Source: an uncultured Porphyromonadaceae bacterium
Lineage (GTDB): Bacteria; Bacteroidota; Bacteroidia; Bacteroidales; Muribaculaceae
Assembly: GCA_902462525.1 (NCBI GenBank)
Contig: CABQCA010000111.1
Location: 1-7,562 of the forward strand
Reading direction: 5' to 3'
DNA length: 7,562 nucleotides
In this document: piece after piece, positions 1 through 5,697 of the stretch
How the letters are laid out: each line of letters starts with the position of its first letter
Position numbering within the stretch: the first letter of the stretch is position 1
Program-made: the position numbers and the translations under genes
The notes under the pieces: model-generated
Database searches by the model: none
Told to the model about the DNA's origin: nothing
What the model saw: only the letters and a program-made list of their open reading frames with translations

Positions 1-138
1 GAGGAAGGGGTAGGAGCGCTGTGATTCTGCCTCGTTATGCTCGATCTGCGGATTGAGGCGCAGTTCGGTCTGTTCGCAGTCGTCGGCGAATGTGGATATT
101 GATGTGATTAATAGCGTGAGGAGGAGAAATCTATTCAT
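1..138 (-). CDS. N-terminal fragment of a secreted protein, possibly another SGNH-type hydrolase (cut by window edge)
   Basis: Reading leftward from an ATG at 138-136, the frame stays open to the window edge and gives 46 residues. The start MNRFLLLTLLITSISTFADD is a clear type I signal peptide: one Arg, a hydrophobic core, then a likely cut after TFA. The mature part begins DDCEQTELRLNPQIEHNEAE and ends at YPFL. The ATG lies inside the last codons of the upstream hydrolase gene (8-nt overlap), so the two are probably co-translated. No catalytic motif is in the window. In Bacteroidetes the anchored hydrolase next door is often paired with a second SGNH-like protein and an MBOAT acyltransferase, so a paralogous hydrolase is a reasonable guess, but that is inference from context. 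I am sure that a coding start is here and unsure of the product. Confidence 0.75.
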   Translation of the reverse strand, partial: MNRFLLLTLLITSISTFADDCEQTELRLNPQIEHNEAESQRSYPFL

Positions 139-1522
139 TAAGAGCTTTGGAGAGAGAGCGGTGGAAAATAGAGGCAAGTTCGCGTCCGCCGTCGTGGTTG
201 ATGTGAATGTAGTCGGCGTTCATGAGCTTTCGCTTGCGCCAGTCGACGGCAGCTCCGTCGCCGCCCATGGCCTGACGGGTGTCGAAGAATACGGCTCCGG
301 TGCGCCTTGCGGCGTCGCGCTGGGCTTTCACCATGGCCGGGCAGGTGGGCATCGACAGCACCTCGGTGCCTTGTTTGACTCCTCTGTCGGCGATTCCCAT
401 GACAATGATGTCGGCCGCCGGATAGCAGCTTCTGATGCGTTCGATGGAACTTACCATAGCTGAGGCGTAGGCAGTGTAGTCGCGCTGTTCGGCGGTGAGA
501 GCGTTTACGCCGTATTCCAGTATTATCAGGTCGTAGTCGATGAAGTGGCGCATCTGAGCCGCGAGGCTGCGGTTCATGCGTCGGTGTCCGATACCCGAAT
601 TGCCGCGAATCGACATGCAGTCGACCTGTACGCCGGTGTTGCCGTCGAGGTAGACCCCCAGGCCTATAAGCGATGGAATGTCCGAATCGAGCTTGAGCGA
701 GGACGTCGGACCGTCGACCAGCAGCGACTGCACATCGGGCGATGGTACGACCGAGTGAGTGACCGCTCCGGCGTCCGTGGTAAGGGTGACGGTTCCGCTG
801 TCGGGCGCTATGAACAGAAATTGCGATTGAGACCACGACCCGAGATGCGGTCTGGAGGCTACGCCTTTGTAGCCTGCATGTGCGGGGCCTTCAGCACGAC
901 CGTACTCGCCGGCGAGCGTGCGGAGTGAATCGTGTGCGCTGAAAGTGCGGAGGTCGTGCATTTTCCAGCCGGAGCCGCTTTGAGCGACAGAGCTACGGAA
1001 GCCCGGAAAGTCGCTGTGGAGCGACATATAGCCCACGCCCTCGCCGCCGTAAGTGTCCTGCAGAAGACGGCGTAGGTCCTGGGTGAAGATGTCGCCTTCG
1101 ATAAAAGAGTCGCCTATGACAGCCACCCGTGCGCCTTCCGAGGCGAGCGCTGCTTTGAAGTGTGTGAGGGAGTCGGCACTGTAATATTCGAACATCACAT
1201 CGCCGTCGTCGTCGACGGGAGCTTCGTCGACAACAGATACCGGCGCCGGTTCTTCGGGCCGGCTCTGTTCTACAGGCTCGGCCGGAAGTTCTGTCTGTTT
1301 TTCGACTTCAGCCTCGGCAATGAAGCTTTCGAGTTCGGGGTCTATTTCGACGGATGCGGGTGCCGCGGGCGCAGGCGTCTGCCCGGGGAGGAGATCGCCG
1401 AAGAGGTTGAAATCCTTAAGTCTGTTGCCGGTGAGGCTGCTCCACGGCACAGCCGAGAGAGCCATAAGCAGAACCATGGCAATGGCGATGACAGTGAAGA
1501 TATGACGCGAGGAATCTTTCAA
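131..1522 (-). CDS. Membrane-anchored SGNH/GDSL-family hydrolase, possibly acting in envelope O-acylation
   Basis: A 463-residue protein. Residues 8-24 are hydrophobic after a short polar start (KDSSRH), giving a signal anchor. A Pro/Ala/Glu-rich linker follows (about 45-108) and then an SGNH fold. Block I is GDSF (137-140, Ser139 nucleophile), block II is probably GNSG (307-310), block III is YGVN (337-340, Asn340) and block V is DYIH (437-440, Asp437 and His440). About 110 residues between blocks I and II look beta-rich and may be an inserted module, as in the peptidoglycan esterases Ape1/PatB; that comparison is from memory. Translation starts at TTG (1522-1520): the only codons between it and the in-frame stop of menF are AAC, TAT, CGT and AAG, and the next Met (residue 16) would cut into the membrane segment. 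menF ends 12 nt upstream. Family members often sit beside MBOAT acyltransferases, suggesting O-acetyl transfer or removal on an envelope polymer; the substrate is unknown. Confidence 0.85.
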   Translation of the reverse strand: MKDSSRHIFTVIAIAMVLLMALSAVPWSSLTGNRLKDFNLFGDLLPGQTPAPAAPASVEIDPELESFIAEAEVEKQTELPAEPVEQSRPEEPAPVSVVDEAPVDDDGDVMFEYYSADSLTHFKAALASEGARVAVIGDSFIEGDIFTQDLRRLLQDTYGGEGVGYMSLHSDFPGFRSSVAQSGSGWKMHDLRTFSAHDSLRTLAGEYGRAEGPAHAGYKGVASRPHLGSWSQSQFLFIAPDSGTVTLTTDAGAVTHSVVPSPDVQSLLVDGPTSSLKLDSDIPSLIGLGVYLDGNTGVQVDCMSIRGNSGIGHRRMNRSLAAQMRHFIDYDLIILEYGVNALTAEQRDYTAYASAMVSSIERIRSCYPAADIIVMGIADRGVKQGTEVLSMPTCPAMVKAQRDAARRTGAVFFDTRQAMGGDGAAVDWRKRKLMNADYIHINHDGGRELASIFHRSLSKALNE

Positions 1523-1534
1523 CTTACGATAGTT

Positions 1535-2590
1535 TTAGAATTGCGACAGGCAGTCGACAAGTGTGCGGGCTTTATTTTCGGTTTCGATCCACTCGACCGA
1601 CGGAATGGAGCGCGCCGTGACTCCGCTGCCGGCGTAGACGGCCCAGTGGGAACTGTCGAAATGCACGCAACGGATAATGCCGTAGGTGAGGCGGTTGCGG
1701 ATATCGCAGATGCTGATGCAGCCGGCGTAGAGATAGCGGGGCCACTTTTCAAAACGGCCGATTTCGGCGATTGCGAATGGGCGCGGATAACCGGCGAGGG
1801 CCGGCGTGGGTTCGAGTTCGTCGACAACGGACTCGAAGAAGCGGATGTCTGTGGCCAGCGGGCCCACATCGGCTATAAATTCTGTGGCCAAATGCTCAAT
1901 GTCGCCATATATAAGTTCTTTCGATGGCATTCGCAGGCACTCTAAGCCGGCGTTTCGGAGGCGGCGGTCGATGTCGCGGGCCACAAGCTCGTGCTCTTCG
2001 ATGTCCTTGATGTCCCATGGCGCGCGTACTTCATGATGTCGCGTTCCGGCGAGGGCCATGGTGCGGAAAATTTCGCCGTTGCTCCGCTCAAGGATAAGTT
2101 CGGGAGTCGAACCCATCCAGAAATTCATGAGCGGGTGATAGAGTAGGAATGTGACCGAGTGGCGGCTTTCGGCCACGCTGAGATAGTTCAGAAAAATATC
2201 CGAGGGGCTGAAATTGCTGAAACGGCCACAGATGTTGCGGGCGATTACGGTTTTGCCGCCCCGGTTTTTCAATATTTCAATGAGGCTTTCGAGGTTTTGG
2301 GTGTATGTTTCCTGTGGTGTGGAGTCGGGACACACCTTCATGCTTTCGGCGACGGGAGTGCCGGTCGCCGAAAAGTCGTACCACTGTGACGACAGCCACG
2401 GGCGCACTTTGCACAACATTCTGCAGGGGTCGTTTTCGCTTCCTTCGTGCGGAGTGATTGCTATTAGGCAGTCCTTGAAGTTGTCGCGCCGCGGCATGCG
2501 GAACACCACGAAGGGCAACCCTTCGGCAACTCTTTCTGTGATAAATCGGGATAAAAGCGGATATTGGTCTATAGAAAAATAGTCGTACAT
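1535..2590 (-). CDS. menF: Isochorismate synthase (menaquinone pathway, chorismate-binding family)
   Basis: A 351-residue cytoplasmic enzyme of the chorismate-binding fold, converting chorismate to isochorismate, the first committed step to menaquinone. Visible family motifs are GKTVIAR (112-118), whose Lys113 matches the lysine that activates water in MenF/EntC; GSTPE (160-164); AGTR (181-184); an acidic metal-site segment EEHELV (198-203); EPTPALAGYPR (260-270); YAGSGV (319-324); and EWIETENKA (333-341). The conserved lysine favours isochorismate synthase over anthranilate or aminodeoxychorismate synthase. Length is slightly short for the family, as is common in Bacteroidetes. The ATG lies 17 nt after the rimO stop and no clear Shine-Dalgarno is seen. 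The other men genes are not in this window. A siderophore-pathway role is possible but nothing nearby supports it. Confidence 0.9.
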   Translation of the reverse strand: MYDYFSIDQYPLLSRFITERVAEGLPFVVFRMPRRDNFKDCLIAITPHEGSENDPCRMLCKVRPWLSSQWYDFSATGTPVAESMKVCPDSTPQETYTQNLESLIEILKNRGGKTVIARNICGRFSNFSPSDIFLNYLSVAESRHSVTFLLYHPLMNFWMGSTPELILERSNGEIFRTMALAGTRHHEVRAPWDIKDIEEHELVARDIDRRLRNAGLECLRMPSKELIYGDIEHLATEFIADVGPLATDIRFFESVVDELEPTPALAGYPRPFAIAEIGRFEKWPRYLYAGCISICDIRNRLTYGIIRCVHFDSSHWAVYAGSGVTARSIPSVEWIETENKARTLVDCLSQF

Positions 2591-2607
2591 TACCGGAGTT
2601 GAAAAAG

Positions 2608-3948
2608 CTACATTTTACTTTTGTTATTCTTTGCATCCGCTATTTCGCCGAGGAGGTCGAAAGCGTCGCTTCCGGTGATTTTTACATCGTATATTTTGCC
2701 GATTTCGAGGCGCGGCTCCTGCGGCAGGAATACATTGCAGTCGACCTCTGGCGAGTCGTACTCGGTTCGGCCCACGTAGCGGCCGTCGATGTCCTGCTCG
2801 TCGATGATCACGCGCATAGTCCTGCCCGCCATCTTTTCGGCCGTTTCGAAGGCTATCTCCTCCTGAAGGGCCATAAGGCGGTCGAGACGGCTGTCCTTGA
2901 CGGCCTGCGGAATGTCGTCGCTGAAATTTCGGGCGGCGAAAGTATCTTCTTCCTCGCAATAGGCAAAAGCTCCCATACGCTCGAAACGCTGTTCGCGCAC
3001 GAAGTCGAGCAGCCGTTCGAAAGCAGCGTCGTCTTCGCCCGGAAAACCGACCATGAGAGTTGTGCGGATAGCGATTCCGGGCACGGCTTCGCGGATCCGA
3101 GCCAGCAGACGGCGTGTTTCACCGGCAGTGATGCGGCGCTGCATGTTGGCGAGCACGCGGTCATCGATGTGCTGGAGTGCGATGTCGAGATAGCGGCATA
3201 CATTGCTGTGCCGGGCCATGGCATCGAGAACATCGTAGGGGAAGTCGGCAGGATAAGCGTAGTGCAGTCTGATCATTTCCACGCCCGGAACGACCGCTAT
3301 CGCGTCGACAAGCTCGGCGAGACGCGATTTACCGCCCGGAAGGTCAGTGCCGTAGCTCGAGAGGTCCTGTGCGATGATGTTGAATTCCCGGGTGCCGGCG
3401 GCTGCGAGGTGCGTCACCTCTGCCACGATGTCGCCGACGGTACGTGAGTGGTGGCGTCCGGTGATTAGGGGAATGGCGCAGAAGGCGCAGAAGCGGTTGC
3501 AGCCTTCCGAAATCTTGATGTATGTGTAGTGCGGGGCAGTGGAGAGTTCACGGTCCCACTCATGTTTCGGGGGTATGGCTTGCCGGGCCGTTATTTCGTC
3601 AATGAGTCCTGGCCAGTCGAATTTTCCGAAGATGCCGTCAAGCTCGGGGATTTCTTCGGCAAGCTCTTTGCGGTAACGTTCGCCCAGACAGCCCATTATG
3701 TAGACACCCTTTATCTCGCCGGCTTGCTTGAAGGCGATGTAGTCCATTATTTTTTCTATTGACTCTTCCTTGGCGTCGCCTATGAAGCCGCAGGTGTTGA
3801 TAACGGCGTAGTCGGGTTCGAGTTCGTTTTCGTCGAAGTCGACCCGCAGTCCGGCGTCGATGAACCGTCGTGCGAGGCGTTCGCTGTCGACAAGGTTCTT
3901 CGAGCAACCCATGCTCACGATTGTGACGAGAGGACTCTTGCGGCTCAT
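2608..3948 (-). CDS. rimO: Ribosomal protein S12 methylthiotransferase RimO
   Basis: A 446-residue radical-SAM enzyme that adds a methylthio group to the conserved aspartate of ribosomal protein S12. The N-terminal UPF0004 domain carries three cysteines for the auxiliary iron-sulfur cluster: Cys15 (SMGCSKN), Cys53 (NTCGF) and Cys87 (MGCLGE). The radical-SAM cluster motif CNRFCAFC supplies Cys150, Cys154 and Cys157. Further core motifs are RLHYAYP (227-233) and TTLMVGFPGE (296-305). A TRAM domain fills about 375-440 and contains GRTEYDSPEVD (393-403), which is RimO-like rather than MiaB-like. The length is normal for the family. The ATG overlaps the ftsY stop as ATGA, so translation is probably coupled. 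An ftsY-rimO pair is, as I recall, common in Bacteroidales. Confidence 0.96.
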   Translation of the reverse strand: MSRKSPLVTIVSMGCSKNLVDSERLARRFIDAGLRVDFDENELEPDYAVINTCGFIGDAKEESIEKIMDYIAFKQAGEIKGVYIMGCLGERYRKELAEEIPELDGIFGKFDWPGLIDEITARQAIPPKHEWDRELSTAPHYTYIKISEGCNRFCAFCAIPLITGRHHSRTVGDIVAEVTHLAAAGTREFNIIAQDLSSYGTDLPGGKSRLAELVDAIAVVPGVEMIRLHYAYPADFPYDVLDAMARHSNVCRYLDIALQHIDDRVLANMQRRITAGETRRLLARIREAVPGIAIRTTLMVGFPGEDDAAFERLLDFVREQRFERMGAFAYCEEEDTFAARNFSDDIPQAVKDSRLDRLMALQEEIAFETAEKMAGRTMRVIIDEQDIDGRYVGRTEYDSPEVDCNVFLPQEPRLEIGKIYDVKITGSDAFDLLGEIADAKNNKSKM

Positions 3949-4910
3949 TTTTCGCGCTTACCGAAAAGAGATTCTACGAAAGCGCGCTTGTCGAAGAGCT
4001 GCAGGTCGTCGATGCCTTCGCCTATGCCGATGTATTTTACGGGAATACGGAACTGGTCGCTGATGCCGATCACGACTCCTCCGCGGGCCGTTCCGTCGAG
4101 CTTGGTGATGGCGAGGTCGGTCACCTGCGTGGCTGCCGAGAACTGGCGCGCCTGTTCGAAAGCGTTCTGTCCGGTGGAGCCGTCGAGCACAAGGAGCACT
4201 TCGTGAGGCGCTCCGGGCACTACTTTCTCCATCACACGCTTTATTTTGGTGAGCTCGTCCATGAGGCCTTTCTTGTTGTGAAGACGACCGGCGGTGTCGA
4301 TGATTACAACATCTGTGCCGTTGGCCACGGCCGACGAGAGGGGGTCGTAGGCTACAGCTGCGGCATCGGAGCCAAGCTGTTGTTTCACAACGGGCACACC
4401 TGCGCGGCGTCCCCATTCATCGAGCTGCTCTACGGCGGCGGCACGGAAGGTGTCGGCCGCGCCGAGCATCACTTTGTTGCCTGCGGCCTTGAAGTGATAG
4501 GCAAGCTTGCCAATTGTGGTGGTCTTGCCAACGCCGTTGACGCCCACGACCATTATGACATACGGCTTTTTGTCGGCAGGAACGGTGAACTGTCCTGTCG
4601 ATGAACCGTTGTGATTCTCGGCCAGAAGGTCGGTAATTTCTTCGCAGAGCATGTCGTTGAGCTCTTCGACGCTCACGTATTTGTCGCGTGCGGCGCGGGC
4701 CTGAATACGTTCTATGATTTTCAGAGTAGTCTCGGCGCCGACGTCGCTTGTGATAAAAATCTCTTCGAGTTCGTCGAGGAAATCGTCGTCGATGGTTCTG
4801 CGGCCGGTGAAAGCACGGCGAAGCTTGCCGAAGACGCCTTCTTTGGTTTTCTGAAGGCCGCGGTCGAGGTTCTGTTTTTTGTCTCTGCTGAAAAAATCGA
4901 AAAAGCCCAT
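3945..4910 (-). CDS. ftsY: Signal recognition particle receptor FtsY
   Basis: A 321-residue SRP-family GTPase that docks SRP-bound ribosomes at the inner membrane. The N domain spans about 20-100. The G domain shows the P-loop GVNGVGKTTT (123-132), DTFRAAAVEQL (153-163), IIDTAGRLHNK (203-213), the guanine-specificity motif TKLDG (269-273) and the closing GIGEGIDDL (295-303). The start MGFFDFFSRDKK is a typical aromatic membrane-binding segment; the long acidic A domain of E. coli FtsY is absent, as in many Bacteroidetes. I chose the ATG at 4910-4908. A TTG in the same frame at 4943 would add 11 residues, but it lies within the likely -7 promoter element and would not be transcribed. The gene leads the leftward operon and overlaps rimO by 4 nt. 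Confidence 0.96.
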   Translation of the reverse strand: MGFFDFFSRDKKQNLDRGLQKTKEGVFGKLRRAFTGRRTIDDDFLDELEEIFITSDVGAETTLKIIERIQARAARDKYVSVEELNDMLCEEITDLLAENHNGSSTGQFTVPADKKPYVIMVVGVNGVGKTTTIGKLAYHFKAAGNKVMLGAADTFRAAAVEQLDEWGRRAGVPVVKQQLGSDAAAVAYDPLSSAVANGTDVVIIDTAGRLHNKKGLMDELTKIKRVMEKVVPGAPHEVLLVLDGSTGQNAFEQARQFSAATQVTDLAITKLDGTARGGVVIGISDQFRIPVKYIGIGEGIDDLQLFDKRAFVESLFGKREK

Positions 4911-4940
4911 TGTAGTCTGTCTGTTCTCCTTATTTTTATG

Positions 4941-4948
4941 CAAAGATA
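4941..4948 (-). promoter_or_regulatory. Bacteroidetes -7 promoter element of the ftsY operon
   Basis: On the minus strand the sequence reads TATCTTTG, an exact match to the Bacteroidetes sigma-ABfr -7 consensus TAnnTTTG. It lies 30 nt upstream of the ftsY ATG, which predicts a short leader of roughly 20-25 nt. I see no good TTTG at the expected -33 position, so only half of the promoter is supported. AAGGAG follows in the leader, about 15 nt before the ATG, which is farther than an ideal Shine-Dalgarno. Confidence 0.65.
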
Positions 4949-5023
4949 CTGCAAAATTTTGAATTATGAGCGCCGTCTGCTGTTTTTTAGGAACCTTAGG
5001 CCCGAAGCGTTGGCCGAGGCTGT

Positions 5024-5077
5024 GGAAACGTTTCCGTTTCCCTTGGGAAACAGTCAGGTATCAGGGAAACGGGAAAC
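5024..5077. repeat. GGGAAAC heptamer cluster A (mixed orientation)
   Basis: It begins with a perfect 12-bp palindrome, GGAAACGTTTCC (5024-5035). GTTTCCC (5036-5042) and GGGAAAC (5045-5051) then form 7-bp inverted arms around TT. Two abutting GGGAAAC copies follow at 5064-5070 and 5071-5077. The last pair is flanked by an outer inverted repeat, GTCAGGT (5053-5059) and ACCTGAC (5078-5084). The function is unknown; protein binding, a folded transcript or a spreading repeat family would all fit. Confidence 0.75.
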
Positions 5078-5114
5078 ACCTGACCTATTTCAGGCGCAGG
5101 CTGTTTGTTTTTGG

Positions 5115-5126
5115 CGAAAAAAATAT
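5115..5126 (+). repeat. 12-bp direct repeat CGAAAAAAATAT, left copy
   Basis: Identical to 5349-5360 and in the same orientation. The two copies bracket the GC-rich structured segment. The low complexity (seven consecutive A) means chance is possible; a target-site duplication around an insertion is the alternative. Confidence 0.5.
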
Positions 5127-5177
5127 AAATGTCCCTTCATATGGCTTTTTTCGAGGTGGCGCTGTGTCGTGTTGCGT

Positions 5178-5335
5178 ATGTGGCTCCGGCCACATCGCCC
5201 CGCCACTTTATCCGTGTCGGCTGTGTCGCTGTCCGAGGCGAAATCTGTGTGGCGGGGGCGAAAGCTCAGTGCTTGTCGGCGTTGAAGCAGCGACGGCAAG
5301 AAGTGTCGGCTGAGATTCTCAGCGGCTGAGAATCT
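5178..5335 (+). ncRNA. Candidate structured RNA or folded element (unknown family)
   Basis: Several strong stems can be drawn by eye on the plus strand. Stem 1 is ATGTGGC (5178-5184) with GCCACAT (5189-5195), capped by TCCG; C(UCCG)G is an extra-stable UNCG tetraloop only on this strand. Stem 2 is CGCCCCGCCAC (5196-5206) with 5249-5260, 11 pairs and one bulged G. Stem 3 is CTTGTCG (5272-5278) with CGGCAAG (5294-5300), one G-U pair, enclosed by CTCAG (5265-5269) with CTGAG (5310-5314). Stem 4 is the hairpin at 5313-5335, which competes with the enclosing pair. No promoter matching TAnnTTTG was found upstream, and the segment matches no RNA family I know. It could equally be a DNA repeat element. 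No search or folding program was run. Confidence 0.35.
5313..5335. repeat. Perfect inverted repeat, 10-bp arms with a CGG loop
   Basis: AGATTCTCAG (5313-5322) and CTGAGAATCT (5326-5335) are exact reverse complements around CGG. There is no U tract on either strand, so it is not a standard intrinsic terminator. The right arm overlaps AATCTTTG (5331-5338), one base from the TAnnTTTG element, so an operator over a weak plus-strand promoter is possible. Confidence 0.7.
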
Positions 5336-5348
5336 TTGCGTTAGCGGA

Positions 5349-5360
5349 CGAAAAAAATAT
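5349..5360 (+). repeat. 12-bp direct repeat CGAAAAAAATAT, right copy
   Basis: Exact match to 5115-5126, 234 bp to the right in the same orientation, and forming the left edge of the AT-rich block. Confidence 0.5.
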
Positions 5361-5445
5361 GATTCCGATATAAATTTTTTATAGGAATAAATTTATATAT
5401 GTCTCCCCTATACATAATATATATCTTATATATCATATATTCCTT
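5351..5445. other. AT-rich block with overlapping inverted repeats
   Basis: This stretch is almost entirely A and T, unlike everything around it. It contains ATATAAATTT (5368-5377) with AAATTTATAT (5389-5398), TATAGG (5380-5385) with CCTATA (5407-5412), and AATATAT (5416-5422) with ATATATT (5435-5441). Such pairings arise easily in AT-rich DNA. It may be bent or easily melted DNA, or a binding site for nucleoid proteins; nothing here identifies it as an origin. Confidence 0.5.
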
Positions 5446-5469
5446 TCGGGTGGCTTGTGCCATGTCTTT

Positions 5470-5553
5470 GTTTCCCGTTTCCCTCGTTTCCATGCCACAT
5501 AATGGGAAACACGGGAAACACGGGAAACACGGGAAACGCTTTGTTTTGTTTCC
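5470..5553. repeat. GGGAAAC heptamer cluster B with four copies at 9-nt period
   Basis: The left half has GTTTCCC at 5470-5476 and 5477-5483 and GTTTCC at 5486-5491. The right half has GGGAAAC at 5504-5510, 5513-5519, 5522-5528 and 5531-5537, three of them followed by AC to give the unit GGGAAACAC. A final GTTTCC sits at 5548-5553. The halves face each other and can pair into a long hairpin around 5492-5503. The unit is a multiple of three, which explains the open but meaningless frames across it. Confidence 0.85.
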
Positions 5554-5651
5554 GTGCTGTAAAGTTAAGGCCCCGACAATGCTTATGGCCGTGGAAAATG
5601 CGTTCTCCGACATTTAACATTTCGCGCTGTCGCTGTTCAGAAATTATGATG

Positions 5652-5659
5652 TATCTTTG
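5652..5659 (+). promoter_or_regulatory. Bacteroidetes -7 promoter element for the SGNH/NlpC operon
   Basis: TATCTTTG matches TAnnTTTG exactly, 38 nt upstream of the hydrolase ATG. No clear TTTG lies at the expected -33 spacing. Just after the predicted start of transcription, GACGG (5663-5667) and CCGTC (5671-5675) form a small hairpin around CGG in the leader. Confidence 0.6.
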
Positions 5660-5697
5660 CAGGACGGCGGCCGTCAACGGGGCGCCTGATTAGTACT

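Larger units (their letters stand above)
4949..5651. other. Gene-poor, structure-rich intergenic region between divergent operons
   Basis: About 700 bp between the ftsY and exported-hydrolase promoters. I find no frame with a believable protein: open frames here give Cys/Arg-rich or FPCFPC-type repetitive translations and lack family motifs. No tRNA, tmRNA or RNase P signature was seen. Left to right it holds a heptamer cluster (5024-5077), a 12-bp A-rich repeat (5115-5126), a GC-rich stretch with several nested stems (5178-5335), a second copy of the 12-bp repeat (5349-5360), an AT-rich block (5351-5445) and a second heptamer cluster (5470-5553). The stretches 4970-5020 and 5554-5651 hold nothing I can name. 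Confidence 0.7.

Noticed and set aside
1160..1945. Long plus-strand open frame (261 codons) spanning the SGNH hydrolase and menF
   Set aside because: It lies opposite two well-supported genes, spans their junction and shows no family motif. It is an open shadow of GC-rich coding DNA, as are the other plus-strand frames over 53-4600.
5170..5262. Cys-rich zinc-binding small protein on the plus strand
   Set aside because: Cysteine spacing fits no known knuckle, the frame lacks a credible start, and the cysteines come from GC-rich stem sequence.
4611..5285. Plus-strand frame of 224 codons crossing ftsY into the gap
   Set aside because: The first part is antisense to ftsY, and the rest is Arg/Cys/Trp-rich with no domain, crossing the ftsY promoter and heptamer cluster A.
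5264..5314. SRP RNA (4.5S) near ftsY, suggested by GAAGCAGC at 5284-5291
   Set aside because: The GGAA apical tetraloop and the conserved symmetric loop partner (CAGG) are missing, and the motif falls in a loop rather than the expected stem.
5313..5340. Intrinsic terminator
   Set aside because: The hairpin is strong, but neither strand has a U tract after it, and no gene ends nearby.
5504..5539. CRISPR array
   Set aside because: The repeat unit is 9 nt with no unique spacers, and no cas genes are present.
5341..5617. Small open frames with FPCFPCFP or GKHGKHGKH repeats
   Set aside because: They are direct translations of the 9-nt repeat on either strand; several frames on both strands are equally open, so openness reflects the repeat and not a gene.
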